A stretch of DNA of 64,000 nucleotides, taken from the NCBI GenBank assembly GCA_041686955.1, contig JAWLCV010000013.1:10857-74856 (forward strand), read 5' to 3'. Source of the stretch: UBA7803 sp041686955 (lineage in GTDB: Bacteria; Pseudomonadota; Gammaproteobacteria; Pseudomonadales; Azotimanducaceae). The translations under genes and the position numbers were made by a program. Under the pieces are notes generated by a model. It was not told the DNA's origin and searched no databases. It saw only the letters and a program-made list of their open reading frames with translations. Shown in pieces: positions 27,726 through 35,670 of the stretch; positions within the stretch are counted from its first letter, which is position 1; the number at the start of each line of letters is the position of its first letter.

Positions 27726-28112
27726 ATGATCGATGTGGTCGACAAACAGCGCCAGGGGCTCGACCCGCGCCTCAAGGCACTCCTGGAACGGGACCTGGGA
27801 GACGCCCGGGATCTCATCTACTGCAACACCTGCTCCCATCCGGTGGCGCGGAAATCCGACGTCACCTCCATCAACGGCGGCCACGCCCACTACTTCACCA
27901 ACCCCTACGGGATACGCTTTCACGTCGGCTGCTTCGCCGACGCGCTCGGTTGCGACCTGTCGGGCAGCCCCACCGCCGCCGACACCTGGTTTCCCGGCTT
28001 CAAATGGCGCCTGGCGAGCTGCTCCGAGTGCCGAATGCATCTCGGCTGGTACTTCCAGCGGGAGGAGCAATATTTCTACGGGCTGATCATGGATCGGATA
28101 CGGGACGAATAG
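27726..28112 (+). CDS. CULT (cereblon thalidomide-binding) domain protein
   Basis: A 128-residue single-domain protein that I recognise as a bacterial homologue of the thalidomide-binding domain of cereblon. The zinc cysteines are C33-x-x-C36 and C99-x-x-C102. The aromatic cage is W88 and W94 in TWFPGFKW and W108 in HLGWYF. Spacing between the three Trp (6 and 14) and from W94 to the second Cys pair (5) equals human cereblon W380, W386, W400 and C391. NPYGIRFHVGCF is also typical. It has no signal peptide. The biological ligand of such bacterial proteins is not settled; cyclic imides and uracil-like rings bind the family. No neighbour suggests its job. Confidence 0.88.
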   Translation: MIDVVDKQRQGLDPRLKALLERDLGDARDLIYCNTCSHPVARKSDVTSINGGHAHYFTNPYGIRFHVGCFADALGCDLSGSPTAADTWFPGFKWRLASCSECRMHLGWYFQREEQYFYGLIMDRIRDE

Positions 28113-28114
28113 CG

Positions 28115-28146
28115 GCTGCTAGCCCCTGTGGCTGCTAGCCCCTGTG
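28115..28146. repeat. Exact tandem duplication of a 16-base unit before the PTPS gene
   Basis: gctgctagcccctgtg is present twice without a mismatch at 28115-28130 and 28131-28146, filling most of the 47-base gap between the CULT and PTPS genes. Each copy contains the palindrome GCTAGC. No ordinary ribosome-binding site lies between it and the next ATG. Confidence 0.9.
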
Positions 28147-28159
28147 TTAGCATTCCCGC

Positions 28160-28666
28160 ATGCCCGCGCCGCGCGTCACCATCGAGATCAGCAAGGAGTA
28201 CCTGCACTTCAATGCGGCGCATTTCACGCTGTTCTCGGCCACCGAGCGCGAGGATCTGCACGGTCACACCTTCTACGTCTCGGCCACCGTGGATTGTGCG
28301 GTGGGCGCCGACGGGCTGGCCTTCGACTACAACCTGTTCAAAGCCGAGCTGAAGGGGCTGTGCGACGATCTGGACGAGAAGGTGCTGCTGCCTGAGCGAT
28401 CCCCGCACCTGGCCCTGGAACACGCCGACGGCTACCTGGTGGCCCGATTCGCCGGGGAACGCATACCCTTCCTTCCCCGGGACGTGCTGACCCTGCCGGT
28501 GCGCAACGTGACCGTGGAGGAGCTGGCGCCCTGGTTCCTCGAACGGCTGCGCGCCAGGCCGAGCATCGCCACCTTGCCCATCACCCGGCTCGAAGTGCGG
28601 GTATCCTCGGGGCCCGGGCAGTGGGCCGGGGCGGAGTGGACCACGGAGGGGACCGAAATTTCATGA
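28160..28666 (+). CDS. 6-pyruvoyl-tetrahydropterin synthase family protein, Cys-less (PTPS-III-like)
   Basis: A 168-residue T-fold protein of the QueD/PTPS family. The three zinc histidines are H21 (FNAAH), H34 and H36 (LHGH). The catalytic Cys of QueD and PTPS, four residues before HGH, is Arg30 here, and the sequence reads E31-D-L-H-G-H. ExxHGH is, as I recall, the signature of PTPS-III enzymes that replace FolB in folate synthesis. A QueD-type role in queuosine synthesis is therefore doubtful, although a YhhQ-type transporter lies two genes downstream; folK at 36559 and pabBC at 40967 fit folate. Its stop overlaps the SDR start in ATGA. Confidence 0.8.
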   Translation: MPAPRVTIEISKEYLHFNAAHFTLFSATEREDLHGHTFYVSATVDCAVGADGLAFDYNLFKAELKGLCDDLDEKVLLPERSPHLALEHADGYLVARFAGERIPFLPRDVLTLPVRNVTVEELAPWFLERLRARPSIATLPITRLEVRVSSGPGQWAGAEWTTEGTEIS

Positions 28667-29358
28667 GGTATCTGCTGATCACGGGCGCCAGCGCCGGCAT
28701 CGGCGCACAGACGGCGCAGCGGTTTCTCGATGCCGGTTTCGCGGTGATCAACCTGTCGCGCCGGCCGTGCCCGGTGGCCGGCGTCGTGCACGTTCCCTGC
28801 GATCTGGCGGCCCCCGGCTTCGTCGACGCCGTCGCCGCCGAGCTGACGCCGCGGCTGCGCGACGCCGAGACGCTCACCGTGATCCACAATGCAGCGCGCA
28901 TGGAAAGCGACAGCGCGGCGGACACCCCGAGCGAGCAGCTCCGGGAGGTGCTGGAGGTCAACCTGGTGGCTCCCAACTCGCTCAACCGCTACTGCATTCC
29001 GTACATGAAGCCCGGATCCTCCATCGTCTACGTGGGTTCCACCCTTTCGGAAAAGGCGGTGCCCGGCAGTTACACCTACGTCGTCAGCAAGCACGCCCTG
29101 GTGGGCATGATGCGCGCCACCTGTCAGGACCTGGCGGGCACCGGCATCCACACCGCCTGCGTGTGTCCCGGCTTCACCGACACCGAGATGCTGCGTCAGC
29201 ACGTGCCGGAGACGGCGCTGCCTGCCGTTCGCGCCATGTCCGCCTTCGACCGGCTCATCGAACCGGAGGAGATCGCCGAGACCCTGTTCTGGGCCGCCAC
29301 CCATCCCGTGATCAACGGCTCCGTCATTCACGCCAATCTCGGACAGGTCGAGCGTTGA
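28663..29358 (+). CDS. Short-chain dehydrogenase/reductase
   Basis: NAD(P)-dependent SDR, 231 residues. MRYLLITGASAGIGAQTAQRF is the cofactor motif, VIHNAARMES the NNAG-equivalent, and VGSTLSEKAVPGSYTYVVSKHALVG is split between the catalytic Ser and the YxxxK pair (Y-V-V-S-K). The ATG at 28663 overlaps the PTPS stop, and a GGAGGGG lies upstream. PTPS-SDR coupling resembles pteridine pathways in which an SDR (FolM or sepiapterin reductase) reduces a pterin, so a pterin substrate is plausible but not shown. Confidence 0.85.
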   Translation: MRYLLITGASAGIGAQTAQRFLDAGFAVINLSRRPCPVAGVVHVPCDLAAPGFVDAVAAELTPRLRDAETLTVIHNAARMESDSAADTPSEQLREVLEVNLVAPNSLNRYCIPYMKPGSSIVYVGSTLSEKAVPGSYTYVVSKHALVGMMRATCQDLAGTGIHTACVCPGFTDTEMLRQHVPETALPAVRAMSAFDRLIEPEEIAETLFWAATHPVINGSVIHANLGQVER

Positions 29359-30152
29359 GCACCTCCACCGCCGCGCACGCGCCCCACAGCGACGAAAGCG
29401 TCGAGGCGGACGTCATCCAGGAGCGCCGCGAGCGGGTGTTCCTGGTGCTGGCCGGCTTCTTCCTCTGCGCCATGACGCTCTTGAACGTGGTGGGGATCAC
29501 CCGGTTCGTGGAGATCGGCTTCATGCAGCTGGCGGTGGGGGTGCTGCCCTACCCGTTGACGTTCCTGTGCACCGATCTCATCAGCGAGCTCTACGGCCGC
29601 CGCCGCGCCAACTTCCTGGTGTGGGTGGGCTTCACCCTGAACTTCTTCATCCTCGGCTGCATGTGGCTGGGCCAGGCCCTGCCCGCGGTGGACCCCGCGG
29701 CACAACCACCCTGGCAGGTGATCGAGGCAGCCGAGAGCCTGGCCCTGCCCAACGGCGAGGTGCTTTCGGGCAGCGTGGAGCTGTTCCATCTGCTCTACGC
29801 CTGCACGTCGGGGGCGGTGTTCGCCTCCATGATGGCCTACATCGCGGCCCAGTTCTGCGACGTTCAACTGTTTCACTTCTTCAAGCGACTGACCCGCGGC
29901 AGGCATCTGTGGCTGCGCAACAACTTCTCCACCCTCACCAGCCAGGGCGTGGATTCCTTCATGGTGATCACCGTGACCTTCGGCGCCACGTTCCTCGCCG
30001 GCGGCATTTCGCTGCAGGCGCTGCTGGTGCTCATGGGCAGCAACTACCTGTTCAAGATGTTCGTGGCCCTGGCGGACACGCTGCCGTTCTACTACCTGAC
30101 GGGCAAGCTCAGGCGCTATTTGGAAATCGACAACGTGCACGTGCTCGACTGA
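29355..30152 (+). CDS. Queuosine precursor transporter (YhhQ/VUT family)
   Basis: Inner-membrane protein of about six helices, 265 residues, of the DUF165/YhhQ family that imports the queuosine precursors preQ0 and preQ1. PYPLTFLCTDLISELYGRRRA is the family signature, and LRNNFSTLTSQGVDSFMVI with FKMFVALADTLPFYYL close the fold. The start is TTG at 29355, overlapping the SDR stop as TTGA. The same frame is open upstream through the SDR gene but is antiparallel noise there. A charged N-terminal stretch of about 35 residues precedes the first helix. Confidence 0.88.
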   Translation: MSTSTAAHAPHSDESVEADVIQERRERVFLVLAGFFLCAMTLLNVVGITRFVEIGFMQLAVGVLPYPLTFLCTDLISELYGRRRANFLVWVGFTLNFFILGCMWLGQALPAVDPAAQPPWQVIEAAESLALPNGEVLSGSVELFHLLYACTSGAVFASMMAYIAAQFCDVQLFHFFKRLTRGRHLWLRNNFSTLTSQGVDSFMVITVTFGATFLAGGISLQALLVLMGSNYLFKMFVALADTLPFYYLTGKLRRYLEIDNVHVLD

Positions 30153-30169
30153 CCAGCGGAGTCCCAGAC

Positions 30170-31246
30170 ATGGCACACCGGCCGCGGCGGCATCGCAGCG
30201 CTCTCGAGACCCGATACCACGAGCCGGGAACCGCACCGGGTACCTACGACATCCCCGCCACCCGGGAGGCGGTGGAGTCGGGAATCACCGTCATCGACTA
30301 CGACCGTCACGTCCTGCGGCGCTACGACCGGCTGGAGAGCCTGCCGCCGCCGAGGGCCGACACCGTGCGCTGGATCCGGGCTGGCTCGCACCCGCCGCTT
30401 CCCCTGCTCGAGGTGCTCGAGGAACGCTACGCGGTGGATCCCATGGCGTTGGAGGACGTGGTGGTGCACAGCCATCGGCCCAAGTTCTCCGAGTTCGAGC
30501 GCGGCGAGTTCGTCTCCGTCGCCATCCCTCGCCCGGATGCCGACGGCTTTGCGCCCTTGAGCATGTACCTGTCGGGAAACACGCTGATCACCTTCTTCGA
30601 CGACCCGGCCGTGTTCGCCCCCATCGACCGGCGCCTGGAGAACGGCTCCCGGATCCGCAGCGGCACCGCACACTACCTGGTCTACGCCCTGCTGGATCTG
30701 GCCGTGGACCTCCTGTTCCCCCTGCACGAGCGCATCGGCGAGCGGCTCGAAGCGCTCGAGGACGACCTGCTGAATCAACCCGGCGAGAGCTTTCTTCGGG
30801 AAACCCACGCCGTGCGCCGGGAACTGCTGCTGCTGCGCCGCACCGCCTGGGCCACCCGGGAGGTGGTGAGCGACCTGCTGCGGCACTGGGACTCCAACGC
30901 GCTGCGCCACCTGCGGACGTATCTGCACGACAGCTACGAGCACATCGTCACCATCGTCGATCTGGTGGAAACCCAGCGGGACATCGCCAGCAGTCTGGTG
31001 GAGGTCTACCTGTCGCTGGCCAGCAACCGGCTGAACGACGTCATGAGGGTGCTGACCATCATCGCCACGCTGTTCATCCCGCCGACGTTCGTGGTGGGCG
31101 TCTACGGCATGAACTTCGCCCCCGACGCCGGGTCCCTGAGCATGCCCGAGCTGCGCTGGCCGTTCGGCTACGTGACGGTGATGGGGCTCATTCTGGTGAT
31201 GGTGATCGCCATGCTGGCGTACTTCCGCCGCAAGCGCTGGCTGTAG
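30170..31246 (+). CDS. CorA-family divalent cation transporter
   Basis: Magnesium or other metal channel, 358 residues. A long cytoplasmic funnel domain with VEVYLSLASNRLNDVMRVLT precedes two C-terminal membrane helices; the first ends in the family signature YGMNF, and the second is followed by a basic tail RRKRWL. The N-terminal 30 residues are rich in Arg and His. The ATG at 30170 is 17 bases after the YhhQ stop, so it may be co-transcribed. The gene ends two bases from the convergent LLM-oxidoreductase stop. Confidence 0.92.
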   Translation: MAHRPRRHRSALETRYHEPGTAPGTYDIPATREAVESGITVIDYDRHVLRRYDRLESLPPPRADTVRWIRAGSHPPLPLLEVLEERYAVDPMALEDVVVHSHRPKFSEFERGEFVSVAIPRPDADGFAPLSMYLSGNTLITFFDDPAVFAPIDRRLENGSRIRSGTAHYLVYALLDLAVDLLFPLHERIGERLEALEDDLLNQPGESFLRETHAVRRELLLLRRTAWATREVVSDLLRHWDSNALRHLRTYLHDSYEHIVTIVDLVETQRDIASSLVEVYLSLASNRLNDVMRVLTIIATLFIPPTFVVGVYGMNFAPDAGSLSMPELRWPFGYVTVMGLILVMVIAMLAYFRRKRWL

Positions 31247-31247
31247 C

Positions 31248-32225
31248 TCACGTCAGGAGCAGCTCCGCCACCCGGCTCACCGACCGCTCCACCCGCTCGC
31301 CGGCGAGGCCGCCCAGCCGCAACCGGGCCACCACCAGATGGGTCATGCCCAGCGACTCCCGGTAGGCGGCCACCCGCTCGCGCACGTATTCCGCCTCGCC
31401 GACGATGCTCCACGAGGTCACGCCGTCCTCAGCCGCTGGACGGACGCTGCCTCGCGCCTGGACCTCGAGCGCCTCGCGGACCGAGGCGGTCTCTCCGGCG
31501 TTCTCGGTGACGAACACGCTGCGCATCACCGGCACTTCGCGGGGCGGCGGGTGACCCGCCGCGGCCAGGGCCTCTGCGTGTTGCCGCTGGTTGCGCCGCA
31601 GCGTCTCCAGGGTCTCCATGGGAGAAGCCAGATAGGGCAAGCCGAGCCGGCCGGCTTGAGCCAGCGCCTTGGGTCCGAAGGCGGCCACCCACACCGGCGG
31701 GTGGGGCTGCTGCACGGGCTGGGGATACAGTCGGCCTTCCGCCCCGGTGGTGCCGTCGACCCAGATCGGAGCGCCGGACCAGGCGGTCAGCATGCGGCCA
31801 AGGTTCGTCTCGAACAGGGAGCGCTTGTCCCTTGGCGCCACGTCGAAGGCGCGCAGCATGTCCGTCGCATATCCTCGGCCCACGCCGAGAATGACGCGAC
31901 CGCCGGAGAGCTGATCGAGCACGGCCACCTGCTCGGCCGCCTGCAAGGGATTGCGCAACGGCAGCAGGTACGAGGTGGTGGCCAGACGGATGCGGGCGGT
32001 TCCCGCCGCCACCGCGGCGAGCAGCATCAGCGGCTCGGGGATGGCGTCCGGGTTGAAGTGGTTCTCCGGCAGCCAGAAGGAATCGTAGCCCAGCGCCTCG
32101 GCGCGCTGAGCCTGGGCGGTGAGCTCGCCGGCGCTGCGCCGACGGGGGTGCCACGGCGTCACCCCCAGCTTCAGCCCGGACGCAGACTCGTTGACTTCGC
32201 GGCGCTCGCCGGTGATCGCTCCCAC
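31248..32225 (-). CDS. LLM-class flavin-dependent oxidoreductase
   Basis: Luciferase-like FMN or F420 dependent oxidoreductase, TIM barrel, 325 residues. LGVTPWHPRRRSAGELTAQAQRAEALGYDSFWLPENHF, spread over residues 20-58, is the typical beginning; LATTSYLLPLRNPLQAAEQVAVLDQLSGGRVILGVGRGY contains the conserved flavin site. I chose the GTG at 32225; it has no clear ribosome-binding site and the 15 residues before the homology are unusual, so the true start could be further in. The frame upstream overlaps the TIR-like gene and is not coding. Confidence 0.85.
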   Translation of the reverse strand: MGAITGERREVNESASGLKLGVTPWHPRRRSAGELTAQAQRAEALGYDSFWLPENHFNPDAIPEPLMLLAAVAAGTARIRLATTSYLLPLRNPLQAAEQVAVLDQLSGGRVILGVGRGYATDMLRAFDVAPRDKRSLFETNLGRMLTAWSGAPIWVDGTTGAEGRLYPQPVQQPHPPVWVAAFGPKALAQAGRLGLPYLASPMETLETLRRNQRQHAEALAAAGHPPPREVPVMRSVFVTENAGETASVREALEVQARGSVRPAAEDGVTSWSIVGEAEYVRERVAAYRESLGMTHLVVARLRLGGLAGERVERSVSRVAELLLT

Positions 32226-32254
32226 CCGCGAATTATGCCACCGCTCCTGGTGCT

Positions 32255-33283
32255 TCAGGGCCGCTCGATGAGCGCTGCGATGCCCTGAAATCCCGGCCGC
32301 TCGAGCAGACGCGCCACGCACGGCTCCTTCGCCGCGCGGCGGCGCTGCCGCCAGTCCAGAGCCCGCGCCCACGCCTCGGCCGCTGCCACCGTGCGCGCGT
32401 TGCACAGGTGCGCCAGACTGTCCCCGTCCTCGGGACCGGCCACTTCGACAACGGATGATTCCGTCGCGGGCGGACCTTCCGGCACGTCGTGCGGTAAGCC
32501 TTCGGGCACGTCGTGCAGTGAGCCTGCCGGCGAGCCTTCCGGCGAGCCTTTCGGCGAGCCTTCCGGCGAGCCTTTCGGCGAGCCTGCCAGGGGACGGGCA
32601 CCGTTTCCGCCAGTCTGGGCCGCTGCCGCTACCGATGGCTCCACCGCCGTGTCGCTTCCTTCGGGCGGGGAGGTAGCCGGCCGACGAGGGGCGAGCGGTA
32701 CGTCCAGTGACGGCGCCGGAGCGTCGGGTGCGGCCACGTCGGTGGCCGGCCGTGATCCGCCGTCGGGGGCCGCGAGCCAGAGCAGCGCCACCGTACCGGC
32801 CACGAGCCCCAGAACCACCAGTAGAGACGCCAGATTGCGCGAGTCCCGGGGCGCCCGACGCCGCCTGGGGCGCCGCCGCAGCAGGGAAGGCGCGGTCGCT
32901 GGGTCGTCGGGCCCTGATCGCAGCGCCTTGACCAGCCGGGCGTGCTCGAGCCACCGCACCACCGAGCCGACCTTGCGGTCCGCGGAACGCGCCGGCCAGC
33001 TCTGCATGTCCACCACCCTGGCACAGGGGCCCGGCAAGGGAGCGTCGTCGAGCCGGATGGCCAGCACATCGGGACCCGACCGGTCCGGGCCCGAGGTGAA
33101 CAGCTCGACGATCCACGGCTCCCGCAGGGCACGCCGGGTGCAGGCCACCACGCACGGGTCGGTCGGACGGGCCACCGCCTCACTGTGCAGGCTGACGGCC
33201 TGGCCCGCCCGCGCCAGCAGATCCGTCAGCAGGATGACCCGGTGCTGGTCGTCGGCTGCGCAGAAGAAGTCCACGGCGTCCAT
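32255..33283 (-). CDS. TIR-like membrane protein with repeat-rich linker
   Basis: A 342-residue protein I do not recognise as a whole. Residues 1-115 resemble a divergent TIR domain: DFFCAADDQHRVILLTDLLARAGQAV, then CVVACTRRALREPWIVELF with E60 where TIR NADases keep the catalytic Glu, then LAIRLDDAPLP and VVDMQSWP. A basic patch and one TM helix (151-172) follow, placing the rest outside the cytoplasm. A Pro/Ser/Gly linker with SPKGSPEG repeats (235-255) and a small C-terminal domain with C294 and C322 end the protein. The ATG at 33283 lacks a good ribosome site. TIR identity is tentative. Confidence 0.6.
   Translation of the reverse strand: MDAVDFFCAADDQHRVILLTDLLARAGQAVSLHSEAVARPTDPCVVACTRRALREPWIVELFTSGPDRSGPDVLAIRLDDAPLPGPCARVVDMQSWPARSADRKVGSVVRWLEHARLVKALRSGPDDPATAPSLLRRRPRRRRAPRDSRNLASLLVVLGLVAGTVALLWLAAPDGGSRPATDVAAPDAPAPSLDVPLAPRRPATSPPEGSDTAVEPSVAAAAQTGGNGARPLAGSPKGSPEGSPKGSPEGSPAGSLHDVPEGLPHDVPEGPPATESSVVEVAGPEDGDSLAHLCNARTVAAAEAWARALDWRQRRRAAKEPCVARLLERPGFQGIAALIERP
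32475..32590. repeat. Two families of in-frame tandem repeats in the TIR-like gene
   Basis: A 24-base unit occurs twice at 32475-32498 and 32499-32522 with three mismatches, encoding LPHDVPEG-like units. Directly after it, at about 32519-32590, a 12-base unit (ggcgagcctttc or ggcgagccttcc) is repeated five to six times, encoding SPKG/SPEG. All units are multiples of three. They are too short and unspaced to be CRISPR. Confidence 0.85.
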
Positions 33284-33315
33284 ACAGGGAACATAGCAGG
33301 CCCGGCGCCGGCTGC

Positions 33316-35670
33316 TCAGCGCAGCACGCCGGCTGCCTCGAGCGCATCGATGCGGTCGCTGTCGTAGCCGAGCACATCGCCGAGAACCCGGTGATTGTCC
33401 ATGCCGAACCAGGGCGCGTGGGTCGGACACTTGGCCCGCGTCCGCGAGAAGCGCAGCCGCGAGCTTTCCACGGCGGCGCGGGCGACGTCCCGGTGGGCGA
33501 CCGGCAGGAAGTGCTGCCGATGCTCGAGCTGCGGGTCGGCGTAGAGGTCGTGGGTGTCCAGCACCCGGTGCGCCGGCACCCCGGCCGCCTGCAGGCGGCG
33601 CTCCAGCAGAGCCCCGTCCTGGCTCCGGGTCCAGCCGGCGATGCGCGTATCGATGAGATCCTCAGCCTCCCTGCGCTCTGCAAGATTCGTTACGCCCGAT
33701 GCCAGCAGGTCCTCCATGTCCGCCAGCCCGCACAGGCGCCGCCACTCGTCGTCGTCGGTCACCGCGATGGCGATCCAGCGGTCCTCGCCCGCCACGGGAT
33801 AGACGCCGGACGGCGCATGCTCCCGGTCGCGGTTGCCCCGCGCCGCCGCCACCTTGCCGTCGTTCAGCCACGCCAGGCACTCCGGCGCGAGAAACTGCAG
33901 AGCGGCCTCCACCTGAGCCATGTCCACGTATTGGCCGCGGCCGGTGATGGCCCGATGCCGCAGCGCGCCCAAGATGGCCAGCGCGTTGAAGCGAACGGAA
34001 GTGAAGTCCGTGTAGGGCCCGAAGCACCCGGTGGGCGGCTGATCGGGGTGACCGGTGAGGCCATGAAAGCCCGCCACGGCGGCGGCCGAGTTGCCGAATC
34101 CCGCATACGGGCTCCACGGCCCGGACTGCCCCATCAGCGAGGACGCCACCATGATGATGTTCGGGTTCAGCGCCTTCACCCGCGGGTAGTCGAACCCCAT
34201 GCGGGCCACCACCCCGGGGGCAAATGCCTCCGTGAACACGTCGGCCCAGCGAACGAGATCCGCCAGTACCTCGCGGCCCGCCTCGCTGCCCAGGTCGAGG
34301 CTCAGATTCAGCTTGTTGCAGTTGGTGGTGTGATGACACGCGGCACGCTCCGGGTCTCGCACACCGTCCACGTAGGGCGGCACGCTGCGCACCATGTCGA
34401 CGCGGCTGCTCGATTCCACGTGAACCACCGTGGCGCCGTAGTCCGCCAGCATCCGGGTCGCGCCCGGCCCCGCCACCACCCAGAACAGGTCGAGGACCTT
34501 CAATCCCGCCAGCGGTCCGTCCCCGGACTCAGGCGTGAAGCCGAGCCCGGAACGGCGCTTCCCGGGGGAGCGCCAGGTGCGCGGCGCGTTCTCCGTCATC
34601 GGCAGCGGCGAGGCGGAGAAGCGGGCGAACGCCCCCGGCCGGCGCCCCGCCCGGCCCGTTCGCAGGAAATCCCGGGCACGAACGTGTTCCGACTCCAGAA
34701 GATCCGCCGTGGTGAACACGGGCGCCACCAGCAGGCGCCGCCGCACGGCCTCGTCCATGAGCTCGGCCTTGCTGCGGGAGGCCATCAGCTGCTCGATTCC
34801 CCGCTGCACCGGCGCCCAATCCGCTTCGGTGATGCGCCCCTGCAGCATCTGCACCCCGACTTCGCCCCAGGGCCAGCGCAGCTCTGCGTCGGAGCAGAGG
34901 CCCTCCTCACGCACCCAAGCCATCAGTCGCTGCATGAAGGGCGCGAGCTGGGGGAGCACGCCCTGGGTCACCAGCACCCAGCCGTCCCGCGCCCGGAACT
35001 GGGAACGTAGCTGCACGGCGCCCATGGCGGTGCCGTAGGCGGAGCGCTCGGCCCGGTCCTGGCCCACGGCGGCATCCAGCGCCCGTGACAGGAGCGCCAG
35101 GGTCGACGATTCCTGAGCCGAGATGTCCACGTGCTGGCCGCGGCCGCTCCGGCTCCGCTCCGCGAGCGCGACGAGCACGGCCACGGCGGCGTCCGCCGCG
35201 GCGTGAGCGTGAGCCTGAGGGGAGCTGATCCGCAGCGGTGCCCGATCGGCGCTGCCGCTGACGTAGAGGTGCCCGGACGCCGCCGTGACGGTGAGGTCCG
35301 TGCAGTGGTAACCGCGCTTCGGACCGGTGCGGCCGAACCCGCTGATGGTCACGTGCACGAGCGCGGGGTTGAGGCGTCCCGTGGCCGCCGGGTGGAGATC
35401 CAGCGACTCCAGGACTCCGGGGCCCCCGGTCTCGATCAGCACGTCGGCCAGGGCGAGCTCTTGGCGCAGACGCTCCGGTTCCCGCTTCCAGTCCACCGTG
35501 TGAACGCCCTTGCCCAGCGTGTAGGCCCGCCAGTGACGCGAGGCGGTCAGCCGTTCGGCGTGCTCCGGCAGCACCCATTGCTGAACGTCGGCGCCCATGT
35601 CCGCGAGCAGCTGCCCGCACATGAGGCCGAGCCCGGTGGAGAGATCCAGCACCCGTACGTCATTCAGCAT
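33316..35670 (-). CDS. Double CaiB/BaiF-type (family III) CoA-transferase
   Basis: A 784-residue protein made of two family III CoA-transferase units, normally about 400 residues each. The second unit starts at LAGLKVLDLFWVVAGPGATRMLADYGA (388-412) and keeps the catalytic Asp (D555 in GPYTDFTSVRF) and GRGQYVDMAQVEA. The first unit starts LNDVRVLDLSTGLGLMCGQLLADMGA and has GRGQHVDISAQES, but at the position aligned with D555 it has His154 (SPQAHAHAAAD). It may thus be an inactive partner half. Family III enzymes interlock as dimers, so a fusion could supply both chains. The ATG at 35670 has GAGGGGA. CoA donor and acceptor are unknown. Confidence 0.85.
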   Translation of the reverse strand: MLNDVRVLDLSTGLGLMCGQLLADMGADVQQWVLPEHAERLTASRHWRAYTLGKGVHTVDWKREPERLRQELALADVLIETGGPGVLESLDLHPAATGRLNPALVHVTISGFGRTGPKRGYHCTDLTVTAASGHLYVSGSADRAPLRISSPQAHAHAAADAAVAVLVALAERSRSGRGQHVDISAQESSTLALLSRALDAAVGQDRAERSAYGTAMGAVQLRSQFRARDGWVLVTQGVLPQLAPFMQRLMAWVREEGLCSDAELRWPWGEVGVQMLQGRITEADWAPVQRGIEQLMASRSKAELMDEAVRRRLLVAPVFTTADLLESEHVRARDFLRTGRAGRRPGAFARFSASPLPMTENAPRTWRSPGKRRSGLGFTPESGDGPLAGLKVLDLFWVVAGPGATRMLADYGATVVHVESSSRVDMVRSVPPYVDGVRDPERAACHHTTNCNKLNLSLDLGSEAGREVLADLVRWADVFTEAFAPGVVARMGFDYPRVKALNPNIIMVASSLMGQSGPWSPYAGFGNSAAAVAGFHGLTGHPDQPPTGCFGPYTDFTSVRFNALAILGALRHRAITGRGQYVDMAQVEAALQFLAPECLAWLNDGKVAAARGNRDREHAPSGVYPVAGEDRWIAIAVTDDDEWRRLCGLADMEDLLASGVTNLAERREAEDLIDTRIAGWTRSQDGALLERRLQAAGVPAHRVLDTHDLYADPQLEHRQHFLPVAHRDVARAAVESSRLRFSRTRAKCPTHAPWFGMDNHRVLGDVLGYDSDRIDALEAAGVLR

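Noticed and set aside
28160..28666. Plain QueD (6-carboxytetrahydropterin synthase)
   Set aside because: The catalytic Cys before HGH is absent; ExxHGH points to a different subtype.
32475..32590. Possible CRISPR array
   Set aside because: Units of 12 and 24 bases are contiguous, without spacers, and translate in frame as a Pro/Ser/Gly linker.
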